Origin: Janibacter sp. HTCC2649
Lineage (GTDB): Bacteria; Actinomycetota; Actinomycetes; Actinomycetales; Dermatophilaceae
Assembly (NCBI RefSeq): GCF_000152705.1
Contig: NZ_CH672413.1
Span: 1,587,978 to 1,651,977, forward strand
Direction of reading: 5' to 3'
Length of the DNA stretch: 64,000 nucleotides
Part shown: positions 53,731 to 62,991 of the stretch, in pieces
Layout: every line of letters begins with the position of its first letter
Numbering within the stretch: the first letter of the stretch is position 1
Notes under the pieces: model-generated
The model's input: the letters and a program-made list of their open reading frames with translations, nothing else
What the model was told of the DNA's origin: nothing
Databases searched by the model: none
Translations under genes and position numbers: made by a program

Positions 53731-55101
53731 GTGAGACGTTGGAACGCTTGGTCATTGCAACGCCGGGTCCTCGTCGTGTCCGCTGCCGCAGTCACGGTGG
53801 CTGTCGTCCTCGGAGCGATCGGCTTCGTCGTCGCCCTCGACCGCATCCTCTACAGCACTGCCCAGGACTCCGCCCGCGAGCAGGCCGCGGCGATCAGCAC
53901 CTCGATCAGCTCGGGTGAGCGGTCGGCACCGCAGGCCCTGAGCGAGATCACGAGCAAGGGCTCGCTCATCCAGGTGCTCGATGCGTCGCACCGCGTCGTC
54001 GCATCCTCCGAGCCGGCCCTGGCCGACTCCTCCGTGAGCAAGCTGCGGCCTGCTCCGGGTGCGGTGGCCACCGCCCAGGAGGCCACGATCCCGGGCGAGG
54101 TCGGCGAGCCGCATGCCGTGGTGGCGCAGGGACTCACGGACCCGAGCGGCACGGCATACACCGTGGTCGTTGCCAAACCGCTGGACGTCGAGACGACCAC
54201 GGTTCGCACGGCCGCCACGCTCCTCGTCCTGGCCTCGGCGCTCCTGCTCGCCATCCTCATGGTCCTCATCAACCGCACCGTGAGACAGGCCCTCCTGCCC
54301 GTCGAGAGCATCCGCAGTGAGGTCGCTCGCATCACGCAGGTTCGAGGTCGGGGCCACATCACCGTGCCTCCGTCGGGTGACGAGATCGCGCGGCTCGCCG
54401 AGACGATGAACGTCATGCTCGGCCGGCTCGAGCAGGCCGACGCCACCACTCGGCGGTTCATCTCCGACGCCTCGCACGAGCTGCGCAGTCCGCTGGCCAC
54501 CATCCGGGCGGCGATTGAAGTGCCCCACGCGGGAACGGGCGCCGACCGCGAGCGCGATGCCGTGGTGCAGGGCGAAGTCCTGCGCATGCAGCACCTCGTG
54601 GAGGACCTGCTCACCCTCGCCAAGGCGGACGACGGCCTTCCCCTGACCCTGGAGGAGGTCGACGTCGACGACCTCGTCGAGAGTGAGGTCAGGCGCCTGC
54701 GTGCCACCGGCACGACGCCGGTCACGGCCTCGATCACGGCCTCTCGCGTCGTCGGCGACCGGCTCAAGCTGGCGCAGGCCCTGCGCAACGTCGTCGACAA
54801 CGCGATGACCCACACCGTGGGCGCGGTGGGCCTCGAGGTGCACCCCGAGGGTGAGGTCGTGGTGCTCACTGTCGACAACGACGGGCCGCCCGTGCCCGAG
54901 GAGCAGCGCGAGGCGGTGTTCGACCGGTTCACCCGTCTCGAGGAGTCGCGCGAGCGCGACCGCGGAGGCAGTGGCCTCGGCCTCGCGATCGTCCGCACGA
55001 TCGTGGAAGCCCATGGTGGGACGGTCCGGGCGACGTCCACACCCGATGGTCGATGCCGCTTCGAGGTGCGCCTGCCGCTCGATGCCGGGACCGCGTCGTA
55101 G
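53731..55101 (+). CDS. Sensor histidine kinase (HAMP, HisKA, HATPase_c)
   Basis: 456 residues from a GTG. Two helices (about 14-36 and 156-177) enclose an extracytoplasmic domain of about 120 residues without a recognised fold. HAMP follows, then the phospho-acceptor His249 in RFISDASHELRSPLATIRAA. ATP-binding boxes: N in NVVDNAMTHT, G1 in VDNDGPPVPEEQ, F in VFDRF and G2 in GGSGLGLAIV. The likely partner regulator is encoded convergently, tail to tail, rather than in an operon. The shared promoter repeat upstream supports their partnership. Confidence 0.93.
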   Translation: MRRWNAWSLQRRVLVVSAAAVTVAVVLGAIGFVVALDRILYSTAQDSAREQAAAISTSISSGERSAPQALSEITSKGSLIQVLDASHRVVASSEPALADSSVSKLRPAPGAVATAQEATIPGEVGEPHAVVAQGLTDPSGTAYTVVVAKPLDVETTTVRTAATLLVLASALLLAILMVLINRTVRQALLPVESIRSEVARITQVRGRGHITVPPSGDEIARLAETMNVMLGRLEQADATTRRFISDASHELRSPLATIRAAIEVPHAGTGADRERDAVVQGEVLRMQHLVEDLLTLAKADDGLPLTLEEVDVDDLVESEVRRLRATGTTPVTASITASRVVGDRLKLAQALRNVVDNAMTHTVGAVGLEVHPEGEVVVLTVDNDGPPVPEEQREAVFDRFTRLEESRERDRGGSGLGLAIVRTIVEAHGGTVRATSTPDGRCRFEVRLPLDAGTAS

Positions 55102-55106
55102 TTCGC

Positions 55107-55130
55107 GCCATCGCCCCTTCGGGCGCTGGC
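55107..55130. terminator. Short bidirectional terminator between kinase and regulator genes
   Basis: A ten-position stem with one mismatch (55107-55116 with 55121-55130) and loop CTTC lies in the 42-base gap between the convergent stops. Confidence 0.65.
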
Positions 55131-55143
55131 CTCGGTGCCGGCG

Positions 55144-55819
<676 letters not shown>

Positions 55820-55839
<20 letters not shown>

Positions 55840-56578
55840 CGTCAGCCCTCTCTGTGATCCCCGGCGTCGTGGTCGTCCGACGAGTCTCGCCCGCGACGAA
55901 CGCCGGAAGAGCAACGCGTCCCAGCATTGTGCTCGCAGCCAGCGCCAGGGTGAGCACCGCGACACCCAACACCCACGAGCCAAGGACGTCGGTGGTCCAG
56001 TGGTAGCCAAGGTAGACGCGGCTCGCGCCGACCGCGAGGCTCCCCAGGACCGCGACGATGAGGGAAAGGATCCGCCCGCGGCGGCCCACTGCCGGCCACA
56101 CGAGGAGCATCACGGCCATCCCGAGGAACACCGTCGAGAAAAGGGTGTGTCCCGACGGGAAGGCGAAGCCGTTGTCCACCGGCCCGACCACGAAGGCTGC
56201 TGGTGGACGGTGTCGCCCCACGAGGAACTTGACCCCGACGGTGAGCACGGCAGCGGCTCCCATGGCGACGCCGAACAGCAGCGCCTGCACCCGGTCACGC
56301 CGCACGAACCACAGCCAGCCAAGGGCCACGAGGCTCAGCAGGCCGATGGAGACCTCGCTCCCGACCAGGCTCGCCAGCTCCGCGACAACGGTCCATCCGG
56401 GGCGACGCAGCGAAGCCACGGACGACGTGATGCCCGGGTCGTAGGCGGACAGGTCGCCGTGTTCATTGACCCCGTCGACGAGGGCCCCGAATCCGACCAC
56501 GGACGCAGCCACGACCCCTGCGCCGACGAAGACCGGCGCACGCCACGGATCGGCAAGGACGTCGGTGGGTGTCGTCAT
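55820..56578 (-). CDS. PAP2-family membrane phosphatase
   Basis: 252 residues with about six helices. The three-part phosphatase signature is present: KFLVGRHRPP, FAFPSGHTLFS and SRVYLGYHWTTDVLG. The catalytic site faces outside. Such enzymes dephosphorylate undecaprenyl pyrophosphate, phosphatidic acid or phosphatidylglycerophosphate. It is the first gene of the operon that also encodes the response regulator, driven by a repeat-containing promoter. A role in recycling a lipid carrier for the nearby flippase and glycosyltransferase is a fair inference. Confidence 0.9.
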
Positions 56579-56618
56579 GAGGGCTCATCTCTGCGCAGGG
56601 GTCGGGCGGTGGAACTTC

Positions 56619-56651
56619 ACTGTCACCCCGCCCTCCTGAACGGTTCCTGAA
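56619..56651 (-). promoter_or_regulatory. Promoter of the PAP2-regulator operon with TTCAGG direct repeat
   Basis: On the minus strand, TTCAGG starts at 56651 and at 56640, then ten bases, then GACAGT (56624-56619) as -10-like box. The layout equals that of the kinase promoter, base for base in spacing. Confidence 0.65.
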
Positions 56652-56663
56652 CGCGCCCGCCCT

Positions 56664-56696
56664 CTCAGGAAGCGTTCAGGACCGCCGAGTCATGGT
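56664..56696 (+). promoter_or_regulatory. Promoter of the flippase-glycosyltransferase operon with YTCAGG repeat
   Basis: CTCAGG at 56664 and TTCAGG at 56675, then ten bases and CATGGT (56691-56696) as -10-like box. It lies back to back with the PAP2 promoter, so the regulator would activate both directions from one intergenic region. Confidence 0.62.
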
Positions 56697-56733
56697 GACC
56701 ACGACAGACAGCAGGCCTCACCGGGAGTGACTC

Positions 56734-57777
56734 ATGGACGAACGCGCGGCCTCGACCGCCCCGTGGATCGTTCCTGCGCGGGCCGCCGCCACGCTCGCCC
56801 TCGCGGTGGGCGTGCTGTGGTGGGCCCTGCCCAAGGTGGCGGGCGTGAGCTGGACCGCCATCGGCGCCATGCTCGGCAGCATCTCGCTCAGGGCAGCCGT
56901 CGGCCTCGCCGTCCTGTGGATGGCCGGACTGGTTGCCCACTCGTTCGTTCTGACCGCCGCCCTTCCGGGGTTGAGCCGCCGACGCGCGCTGACCCTCAAC
57001 CTCACCGGGAGCGCCGTCTCCAACGTCGTCCCGTTCGGTGGAGCTCTCGGCCTCGCCCTCAACCTCAGGATGATTCGCTCGTGGCGCTTCCACCGGGGCT
57101 CCTACGCGACGTTCGTCGTCGTGACGAACCTCTGGGATGTGCTCGCCAAGCTGGCCCTGCCCGTCGTGGCCATCGCCCTGACCTCCGCTGCCGGCATCCT
57201 CCCGACGAGCGCCCTGCGTGATGGCGCGATGGCGGGTGCGTCCAGCGCTGTGGCACTCATGGCACTGGGGGCCGCCGTCCTGTGGAGCGACCGGCTCGCG
57301 GGCCGCGTGGCTCACGTCGTGGCACCGCCGGCCCGCCGCCTCTCGCGTCGCACCCAGAGCACGAACGCCGACATCGAGGGCGGACTGCTCCGGGCCAGGA
57401 CCCGCGTTCGGCAGGTCGTGGGCTCTCGTTGGCCGCAGCTCACCGTGGGGATGGTGGCCTATGTGGTGCTCCAGGGAGCGCTGCTGGCGTTCTGCCTGCG
57501 CGCGGTCGGGTTGACCGAACCGGCGTATGCCGTGTTGGCCGCCTTGGCGGCCGACCGCCTGCTCAGCCTCATCCCGTTGACCCCCGGCGGCGCCGGGTTC
57601 GCCGAGGTGGGTGCGGCCGCGACGCTCATCGGCTTCGGCGCGGACCCACTGGCGGTCACGGCCGGGGTGCTGCTCTACCGCGCGTTCATCTTCCTTCTCG
57701 AGATCCCCGTCGGCGGACTGTGGTTGGGCTGCTGGCTCGCTCTGCGTCCACGTCAACGGACGGCGGCCGTGGCATGA
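56734..57777 (+). CDS. Lysylphosphatidylglycerol synthase-type flippase domain protein (PF03706)
   Basis: 347 residues with eight or nine helices. The pattern LTLNLTGSAVSNVVPFGGAL and LIPLTPGGAGFAEVGAAATL, with VLLYRAFIFLLEIPVGGLW at the end, is that of the UPF0104/AglD/MprF-membrane-domain family. Members flip or help synthesise lipids carrying sugars or amino acids. There is no aminoacyl-transferase domain here. The stop overlaps the start of a glycosyltransferase gene (ATGA). GGGAG precedes the ATG. Confidence 0.87.
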   Translation: MDERAASTAPWIVPARAAATLALAVGVLWWALPKVAGVSWTAIGAMLGSISLRAAVGLAVLWMAGLVAHSFVLTAALPGLSRRRALTLNLTGSAVSNVVPFGGALGLALNLRMIRSWRFHRGSYATFVVVTNLWDVLAKLALPVVAIALTSAAGILPTSALRDGAMAGASSAVALMALGAAVLWSDRLAGRVAHVVAPPARRLSRRTQSTNADIEGGLLRARTRVRQVVGSRWPQLTVGMVAYVVLQGALLAFCLRAVGLTEPAYAVLAALAADRLLSLIPLTPGGAGFAEVGAAATLIGFGADPLAVTAGVLLYRAFIFLLEIPVGGLWLGCWLALRPRQRTAAVA

Positions 57778-58871
57778 GGATCCTGCACGCGACCGACACC
57801 TACGCCCCGACCATCGGCGGCATCGAGGTCCTGGTCCGCACCCTTGCCGAGAGCCAGGCGGCGATGGGTCACGAGGTCACCGTCCTGACGCGCACCCCCG
57901 AGGGCCACCGACCCGATCACCTCCCCCAGGACATCGAGGTGCTGCGCGACCCACGCTCTCTGGCGTCCTTGGTGGCCCGGGCCGATGTCGTCCACGGACA
58001 CGTCTCGGCCTTCTCTCCCCTGGCCCTACGAGCAGTCGAGGGTGCGGCCCGCGCCGGGATCCCCTCGGTGGCGACAGTGCACTCCGTGTGGGGCGGGGCC
58101 TGGCCACTCTTCAGGGCCACAGCGGCCCTGCGTGGGTGGACGAGCCTGCCGATCCAGTGGGCTGCCGTGAGTGAAGTTGCTGCCGGCCCCGTGCAGCGTG
58201 CCCTCGGCGGTCGGGACGTCCTCGTGATCCCCAATGCCGTCGATGTGGACTACTGGGCACCCACGCGGCCCGCCCGTCACCCGAAGGTCGTGACGATGGT
58301 CGCGGTGATGCGGATGGCCGGTCGCAAGCGCCCTCTTGAGCTCGTCAGCACCCTGCACCGGGTGCGAGCCCAGGTGCCCGACGACGTCACCGTGGACGTG
58401 CAGCTCGTCGGCGACGGCCCCCTCCTCCACGCCGTGCGGCGCGGCCTCGCGCAACGCGGCATGACCGACTGGGTCCACACCCCCGGCGACATCAGCCACC
58501 GGGAGCTGCGTCACCTCTACCGACGGGCCGAGATCTTCATCGCCCCCGCCACCCTCGAGTCATTCGGGCTCGCAGCCCTCGAGGCCCGAGCCGCCGGACT
58601 GGCCGTCGTGGCGCGGACCGCGACGGGTGTCACCGAGTTCATCGCACACGACGTCGACGGTCTGCTCGCGGACAGCGACACGGCCATGAGTGAGCAGCTC
58701 GCCCGACTCTGCACCGACGCAACCACACGCCGTCGGATCGTCGGGCACAACCACCTCACGCGGCCAACGCTCGACTGGTCGTACGTGCGAGAACTCAACA
58801 CAGCGGCATACGCGCAGGCAGGTGCGGTCGACCACCGCGCCACGGCCACCGAACCGCGGTCCGCCGCATGA
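57774..58871 (+). CDS. Glycosyltransferase family 4
   Basis: 365 residues, GT-B fold. N-terminal MRILHATDTYAPTIGGIEV gives the acceptor-side glycine loop. The donor site has LVGDGPLLHAVRRGLAQ and the EX7E motif in APATLESFGLAALEARAAG. These retaining enzymes use NDP-sugars to glycosylate lipids or small acceptors. Coupling to the flippase gene suggests it makes a glycolipid which is then moved outward. Substrates are unknown. Confidence 0.9.
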   Translation: MRILHATDTYAPTIGGIEVLVRTLAESQAAMGHEVTVLTRTPEGHRPDHLPQDIEVLRDPRSLASLVARADVVHGHVSAFSPLALRAVEGAARAGIPSVATVHSVWGGAWPLFRATAALRGWTSLPIQWAAVSEVAAGPVQRALGGRDVLVIPNAVDVDYWAPTRPARHPKVVTMVAVMRMAGRKRPLELVSTLHRVRAQVPDDVTVDVQLVGDGPLLHAVRRGLAQRGMTDWVHTPGDISHRELRHLYRRAEIFIAPATLESFGLAALEARAAGLAVVARTATGVTEFIAHDVDGLLADSDTAMSEQLARLCTDATTRRRIVGHNHLTRPTLDWSYVRELNTAAYAQAGAVDHRATATEPRSAA

Positions 58872-58880
58872 CCCCTCGAC

Positions 58881-58979
58881 ACCGGCCTCAGCCGGTTGCC
58901 GTCACTGCCCGACGTTCCCCCTCCGCGGGGCAGTGACTGACCGTTGACCCCGCCCTCCTGCAGGCGGGGTCAACGGTCA
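58881..58979 (+). terminator. Cluster of three hairpins, last one an intrinsic terminator
   Basis: Stems are 58881-58886 with 58891-58896 (6 bp), 58901-58910 with 58928-58937 (10 bp), and 58938-58954 with 58963-58979 (17 bp, perfect). The last is followed on the plus strand by CACCTTTTCGG, a short T-run. It separates the glycosyltransferase from a convergent membrane protein gene. Confidence 0.8.
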
Positions 58980-59002
58980 CCTTTTCGGGTTTGTGCCCAA
59001 TG

Positions 59003-59824
59003 TCAGCTGACCGGGTCCGGGACCTCCACGTCGACGAGCTCGCGTTCGGCACGCAGGGCTCGCTCGGTGCGGTCCTTGTGGGTCACGCTGAGGTAGACGA
59101 CGACCGCGAGGATCGTCCCCAGGAACACGACGCTTGTGCCCAACGTGCCCAGACCGGCGCCGCCCTCGTCGCGCGCCGACGCGAGGAAGTCCCCGATGTT
59201 GGCGCCCAACGGACGGGTCAGGATGTAGGCCAACCAGAAACACAGCACCGGTCCGACACCGAGCCTCCACGCCGCCAACACAGCCGCGATCAGGGCGAGC
59301 GGCAACAGGACGGAGGCCCCGGCCGACCAGCCGGTGAGCTCCAGGGTCCAGTCGCCCACTGCCGTACCGAGCGCGAACGTGACGAGGACAGTGACCCAGT
59401 AATAGGCCTCACGGGGCGTCGTGACGATCGAGTGGATCGAGAGCGTGCGCTCGCGGGCGTACCAGAGCGCAAAGACCGCAGCGAGCACCGCCGCGAAGAC
59501 CGCGGTGCTGACGGCGAGCGGGACGCCCACACCGTCCGTGAGGTTGTCGGTCAGGAGAGTGCCGACCACGCTGATGAGCACCACCGCCAGCCAGTAGACC
59601 GACGGCACGTAGGCCCGCAGTCGGAACTGCACGAGCAGCACCGCGATCAGAGCCACGGAGAAGACCAAGGTGGTCCGGCCGAGGCCAAAGCCGAGGGTCT
59701 CGTTGACGTAGTCCGCGAAACTCTCACCGACGGTCGTGCACAGGATCTTGATGATCCAGAAGTAGACCGTCACCTCCGGGACCTTGTTGAGCATGCGAAG
59801 TGGACTCGTTGTGGTTGTCGTCAT
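59003..59824 (-). CDS. COG4705-like membrane protein of unknown function
   Basis: 273 residues from the ATG at 59824, with about eight helices. MLNKVPEVTVYFWIIKILCT and TVGESFADYVNETLGFGLG resemble the COG4705 membrane-anchored family, which has an internal repeat (TPREAYYWVTVLVTFALGTA, then VGDWTLELTGW). Conserved acidic and Thr residues in these repeats suggest transport. No Shine-Dalgarno is seen, and a repeat-containing promoter puts the start of the message at the ATG. It may belong to the two-component regulon described in findings. Confidence 0.75.
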   Translation of the reverse strand: MTTTTTSPLRMLNKVPEVTVYFWIIKILCTTVGESFADYVNETLGFGLGRTTLVFSVALIAVLLVQFRLRAYVPSVYWLAVVLISVVGTLLTDNLTDGVGVPLAVSTAVFAAVLAAVFALWYARERTLSIHSIVTTPREAYYWVTVLVTFALGTAVGDWTLELTGWSAGASVLLPLALIAAVLAAWRLGVGPVLCFWLAYILTRPLGANIGDFLASARDEGGAGLGTLGTSVVFLGTILAVVVYLSVTHKDRTERALRAERELVDVEVPDPVS

Positions 59825-59831
59825 GAACGCA

Positions 59832-59864
59832 ACCGTCGCAAGGAGTGCCTGAGCCAAGACTGAA
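59832..59864 (-). promoter_or_regulatory. Promoter of the COG4705-like gene with YTCAG repeat
   Basis: On the minus strand TTCAGT starts at 59864 and CTCAGG at 59853, then ten bases and GACGGT (59837-59832). Spacing matches the other three repeat promoters. The predicted start is at or next to the ATG at 59824, so the transcript would be leaderless. Confidence 0.58.
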
Positions 59865-59905
59865 GAGCGACCAACCAGACGGGTATGCCGCCCCCTTCCG
59901 CACGC

Positions 59906-60514
59906 TCAGCCGCCCAGGGTTTGGCGCAGGTGGGCGATGGCTGCGGCCGCGTTGTCGTCGCGGACCTCGACAGGCACCGGCGGCAACAGGTCGTCCCACA
60001 CCGCCATGTAGGTGCCCCGCAACTGAGTCATCCCCAGGGGCCGAGCGATGAACCACACGTGGGCGTGAGACCCACCGTCTCCCCAGCGACTCACATGACA
60101 GCGGCCGACGCTCGGCAACGACTCGATCGCCCGCACGAGCGCGACTGTCCTGATGCCGAATTCGCCTGCTTGCTCAGCCGACAGCTCATCGAGGTCGACG
60201 TGCTCCAGCGGCTCCAGGACCAGGATCAGCGGGCTCCCCGAGGGCGGCGCGACCTTGACGTGCCAGTTGTCGTCGGCCCACACCTCGGCCCAACCGCCGT
60301 CACTCCCACCACGGCACCAACACTCAGGCCCGGCCGGCTCGCCCATCCGCGGCATCTCGTCGCCGAGCGGTGCGACTTCCTTGACCCGCAGGTCACTGGC
60401 TTCGAAAGGGAAGACGTCCCAGGCCGGCATACCCTCCCCGTCGAGCGGCAGCCGACCGCCCTCGGACTGGGCGGCAAAGGCACGGGCGGCGAACTCTTTG
60501 ATCGATTCAGGCAT
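59906..60514 (-). CDS. HIT-like protein
   Basis: 202 residues from MPESIKEFAARAFAAQ. The part near residue 150 reads GDGGSHAHVWFIARPLG, resembling the HxHxx core of HIT-like proteins. VKVAPPSGSPLILVLEPLEH and EQAGEFGIRTVALVRAIESL supply the preceding strand and helix. Two Cys in ECWCRGG are notable. Typical HIT proteins hydrolyse nucleoside phosphate bonds, but the motif is incomplete, so activity is uncertain. A damaged copy of its first third lies about 500 bases upstream. Confidence 0.68.
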   Translation of the reverse strand: MPESIKEFAARAFAAQSEGGRLPLDGEGMPAWDVFPFEASDLRVKEVAPLGDEMPRMGEPAGPECWCRGGSDGGWAEVWADDNWHVKVAPPSGSPLILVLEPLEHVDLDELSAEQAGEFGIRTVALVRAIESLPSVGRCHVSRWGDGGSHAHVWFIARPLGMTQLRGTYMAVWDDLLPPVPVEVRDDNAAAAIAHLRQTLGG

Positions 60515-60902
60515 CCGCAGACCTTTGGTGTCCGTCGACTCGGCCCACGACCAGGGCGGCACCAAGTTGTGCCCCGACGGCCATGAGCACGCCAGCGACC
60601 CACCATGCGCCGACGTCACCGGCCACTGAAAACACCACAACTGCGAGGCCAAGCAGCACCACGCCGAGAAAGAGACAGGGCGCCGGAATCAGTGATCGTG
60701 CTCGGAACAGGGGGACGAGTAGGCATGCCCAGCCGACCAACAGGATCGTGACTCCCACGAGGTCCCAGACAGAGGGCCCATGCCCCTCGCTGAGGGCGAA
60801 GACCCGAGGCCCACTGTCCGGCACCGCCACAATCGCGGTCCCGGCCACAGACAGCGCGAGCCACTGCCCAAGACCTCGTCGTACGGCTGATCGCGCAGTC
60901 AC
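60507..60902 (-). CDS. Hypothetical membrane protein
   Basis: 131 residues with four predicted helices: about 12-32, 46-65, 72-92 and 97-117 (for example LVGVTILLVGWACLLVPLF and LFLGVVLLGLAVVVFSVAG). The short C-terminal tail is polar. It overlaps the HIT-like gene by eight bases, so both are probably co-transcribed. No family recognised. Confidence 0.65.
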   Translation of the reverse strand: MTARSAVRRGLGQWLALSVAGTAIVAVPDSGPRVFALSEGHGPSVWDLVGVTILLVGWACLLVPLFRARSLIPAPCLFLGVVLLGLAVVVFSVAGDVGAWWVAGVLMAVGAQLGAALVVGRVDGHQRSADA

Positions 60903-60955
60903 CTGTCAAACGTAGGTGAGTCGACGTGCGACACGCCCGCAGAGGCGCCCGGTTG

Positions 60956-61071
60956 CTCGTCGCCCAGCGGTGCATCGCGAGGGCCCGGAGGCCCGCGTGG
61001 GCGATGTAGCCCTCGGGGACGGCCTGAGCGGCAAAGACGCGTGCGGCGAACTCTCCTATCGACTCCGGCAT
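60956..61071 (-). pseudogene. Decayed partial copy of the HIT-like gene
   Basis: From ATG 61071 the sequence encodes MPESIGEFAARVFAAQ, nearly identical to the start of the HIT-like gene. After an internal deletion of about 45 bases, DNA near 60956-60973 again matches that gene (CTCGTCGCcCAGCGGTGC), now in another frame. The rest of the gene is missing. It is a truncated duplicate between the four-helix protein and vapC. Confidence 0.7.
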
Positions 61072-61104
61072 CCCCAAACCCAAGGCGTCGTCCCCCGACG
61101 GGGC

Positions 61105-61476
61105 TCAACCCTCGGGGAGTACCGCGACTCCGACATCATTGGCAGCGGCCACGAGGCGCTTGTCCCTGGTCCAGATCTGTCCACCGGAAACCAGGGTCAC
61201 CGCTCCGACCAAGTGCGCGTCGGCGGCGCTGAGTCCACGTCCCCACAATCTCCGACCCTCGACGAAGGCCAGCACCTCGTCGTGTCCGAGCGTGGGGAAA
61301 GGACGCAGGTTGGCCAGCAGCCCCAGGACGTGGTCGCGTCGACGGATCGACCCCAGCGCCAGTTCCTGAATGACCAGCGGGTGGCAGCCGACCTCGTCGC
61401 TCTCGAGCAAGGCCACGAGTCGCGGCTCAGTCGCATGGAGATGGTCGATCCAGACAGAGGTGTCGACGAGGATCAC
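61105..61476 (-). CDS. vapC: PIN-domain ribonuclease toxin VapC
   Basis: 123 residues. PIN acidic residues are in MILVDTSVWIDHL, the Glu in VIQELALGSI, and LSAADAHLVGA followed by WTRDKRLVAAA. VapC toxins are Mg-dependent ribonucleases that cut tRNA or rRNA. The start overlaps the antitoxin stop by four bases, giving the usual antitoxin-first order. Confidence 0.92.
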   Translation of the reverse strand: MILVDTSVWIDHLHATEPRLVALLESDEVGCHPLVIQELALGSIRRRDHVLGLLANLRPFPTLGHDEVLAFVEGRRLWGRGLSAADAHLVGAVTLVSGGQIWTRDKRLVAAANDVGVAVLPEG

Positions 61477-61670
61477 GAGGCGCGGCTCCGGCGTCGCGTC
61501 GGCGCCTTCGCTGCACGATCGGTGCCGCCCAGCGCGGCCAGGCGGCGAGCGCTCTCGACACGGATGAGCGTTTCGAGCCCGTCGCGCAGGAGGACCGACT
61601 TCTCGCTGATCCCGGTGAGCTCCGCCGCCCGCTCGTACAGGGCGTCGTCGATAGTGACGGTCGTCCGCAT
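61473..61670 (-). CDS. vapB: VapB antitoxin
   Basis: 65 residues. The N-terminal MRTTVTIDDALYERAAELTG is a ribbon-helix-helix DNA-binding sequence of the VapB type, followed by SEKSVLLRDGLETLIRVESA. The basic Ser/Arg tail would occupy the toxin active site. GAGGAG is six bases before the ATG. Three GCATCA repeats upstream are its likely operator. Confidence 0.9.
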   Translation of the reverse strand: MRTTVTIDDALYERAAELTGISEKSVLLRDGLETLIRVESARRLAALGGTDRAAKAPTRRRSRAS

Positions 61671-61681
61671 GTCTTGCTCCT

Positions 61682-61720
61682 CACATCACATGATGCATCT
61701 TTTGATGCCGCAATTGATGC
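61682..61720 (-). promoter_or_regulatory. vapBC operator region with GCATCA repeats
   Basis: Read on the minus strand, GCATCA occurs three times in 39 bases, once within the palindromic GATGCATC. Ribbon-helix-helix antitoxins bind such short repeats, so autorepression is likely. Confidence 0.5.
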
Positions 61721-61774
61721 TACGCCGACCTTGCCCGGCTACCAACGACAGGCCGAGCCACGACGTCGCCTTCC

Positions 61775-61816
61775 CGTCCTCACAAACGCGGTGTATTCCA
61801 CGCGTTTGTGAGGACG
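61775..61816. repeat. Perfect 16-bp hairpin upstream of vapBC
   Basis: 61775-61790 pairs perfectly with 61801-61816 around a ten-base loop. It lies in the 223-base gap between vapB and ychF and is not coding. Confidence 0.8.
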
Positions 61817-61829
61817 CTGAGCCATCGAG

Positions 61830-61875
61830 AAGGTCCCACAGATCGCGGGTTCTATGCCGCGTTCTGTGGGACCTT
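61830..61875 (-). terminator. Long hairpin downstream of ychF
   Basis: 61830-61842 pairs with 61863-61875 (13 bp); past one mismatch, 61844-61848 pairs with 61857-61861. It lies 18 bases beyond the ychF stop and probably ends that message, though the T-run is weak. Confidence 0.72.
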
Positions 61876-61893
61876 GTTCGACTTGGGGGGTGC

Positions 61894-62979
61894 TCAGACG
61901 TTGAAGCGGAACTCCACCACGTCGCCGTCGGACATGACGTACTCCTTGCCCTCCATGCGGACCTTGCCGGCAGCCTTGGCCGCAGCCATCGACCCGGCGG
62001 AGTCGAGGTCCTCGAAGGACACGATCTCGGCCTTGATGAAGCCGCGCTGGAAGTCGGTGTGGATGACGCCGGCAGCCTGGGGTGCGGTCCAGCCCTGACC
62101 GATGGTCCACGCCCGCGACTCCTTGGGCCCGGCCGTGAGGTAGGTCTGCAGCCCGAGAGTGTGGAAACCCACGCGTGCCAGCTGGTTGAGCCCGGACTCG
62201 GTCGCGCCAAATCCCTCGAGCATCTCCTGGGCGTCCTCGGCGGACATGTCCATGAGGTCCATCTCGAGCTTGGCGTTGAGGAAGACCGCGTCGGCCGGCG
62301 CAACCAGGGCGCGCAGGCGATCGTGCAGGTCGGTGTCGGAGAGCTGGTCCTCGTCGAGGTTGAACACGTAGATGAACGGCTTGGTCGTCATCAGTCCCAG
62401 CCCGCGCGCTTCGGCGAGGTCGACGCCCGCAGCCGCTCCAGCGGCATACAGAGTCTTGCCCTCCTCGAGCACCTTCTGGGCGGCGAGCGCGTTCTCGTGG
62501 AGCGGCTTGGACTCCTTCTTGATCCGCGACTCCTTCTCGAGGCGCACGACGGCCTTCTCGAGGGTCTGGAGGTCGGCGAGGATCAGCTCGGTGTGGATCG
62601 TCTCGATGTCGGACTCGGGCGAGACCTTGCCGTCGACGTGGACGACGTCTCCGTCCTCGAACGCTCGCACGACCTGGCAGATCGCGTCGGCCTCGCGGAT
62701 GTTGGCGAGGAACTTGTTGCCCAGGCCCTCACCCTCCGAGGCGCCGCGGACGATGCCGGCGATGTCGACGAACGAGACCACGGCCGGCAGGATCTTCTCG
62801 GATCCGTGGATCTCGGCGAGTCGAGCCAGCCGCTCGTCCGGCAGTGGGACGACGCCCACGTTGGGCTCGATCGTGGCGAACGGGTAGTTCGCAGCGAGGA
62901 CGTTGTTCTTGGTCAGGGCGTTGAACATCGTTGACTTACCGACGTTGGGGAGCCCGACAATTCCGATGGTGAGTGCCAC
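61894..62979 (-). CDS. ychF: Redox-regulated ATPase YchF (OLA1 type)
   Basis: 361 residues. P-loop [37 protein letters not shown] and the coiled-coil insert place it in YchF. The C-terminal TGS domain reads [18 protein letters not shown] and [18 protein letters not shown]. The protein binds ribosomes and prefers ATP to GTP. It appears to be monocistronic. Confidence 0.95.
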   Translation of the reverse strand: MALTIGIVGLPNVGKSTMFNALTKNNVLAANYPFATIEPNVGVVPLPDERLARLAEIHGSEKILPAVVSFVDIAGIVRGASEGEGLGNKFLANIREADAICQVVRAFEDGDVVHVDGKVSPESDIETIHTELILADLQTLEKAVVRLEKESRIKKESKPLHENALAAQKVLEEGKTLYAAGAAAGVDLAEARGLGLMTTKPFIYVFNLDEDQLSDTDLHDRLRALVAPADAVFLNAKLEMDLMDMSAEDAQEMLEGFGATESGLNQLARVGFHTLGLQTYLTAGPKESRAWTIGQGWTAPQAAGVIHTDFQRGFIKAEIVSFEDLDSAGSMAAAKAAGKVRMEGKEYVMSDGDVVEFRFNV

Positions 62980-62991
62980 GGGGACAGAAGT

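Noticed and set aside
56665-57756. Open frame of 363 codons on the minus strand
   Set aside because: Very polar Gly/Arg/Glu/His composition, antisense to the flippase gene with its membrane helices.
60916-62934. Open frame of 672 codons on the plus strand
   Set aside because: Runs antisense through vapBC and ychF, all with clear families on the other strand.
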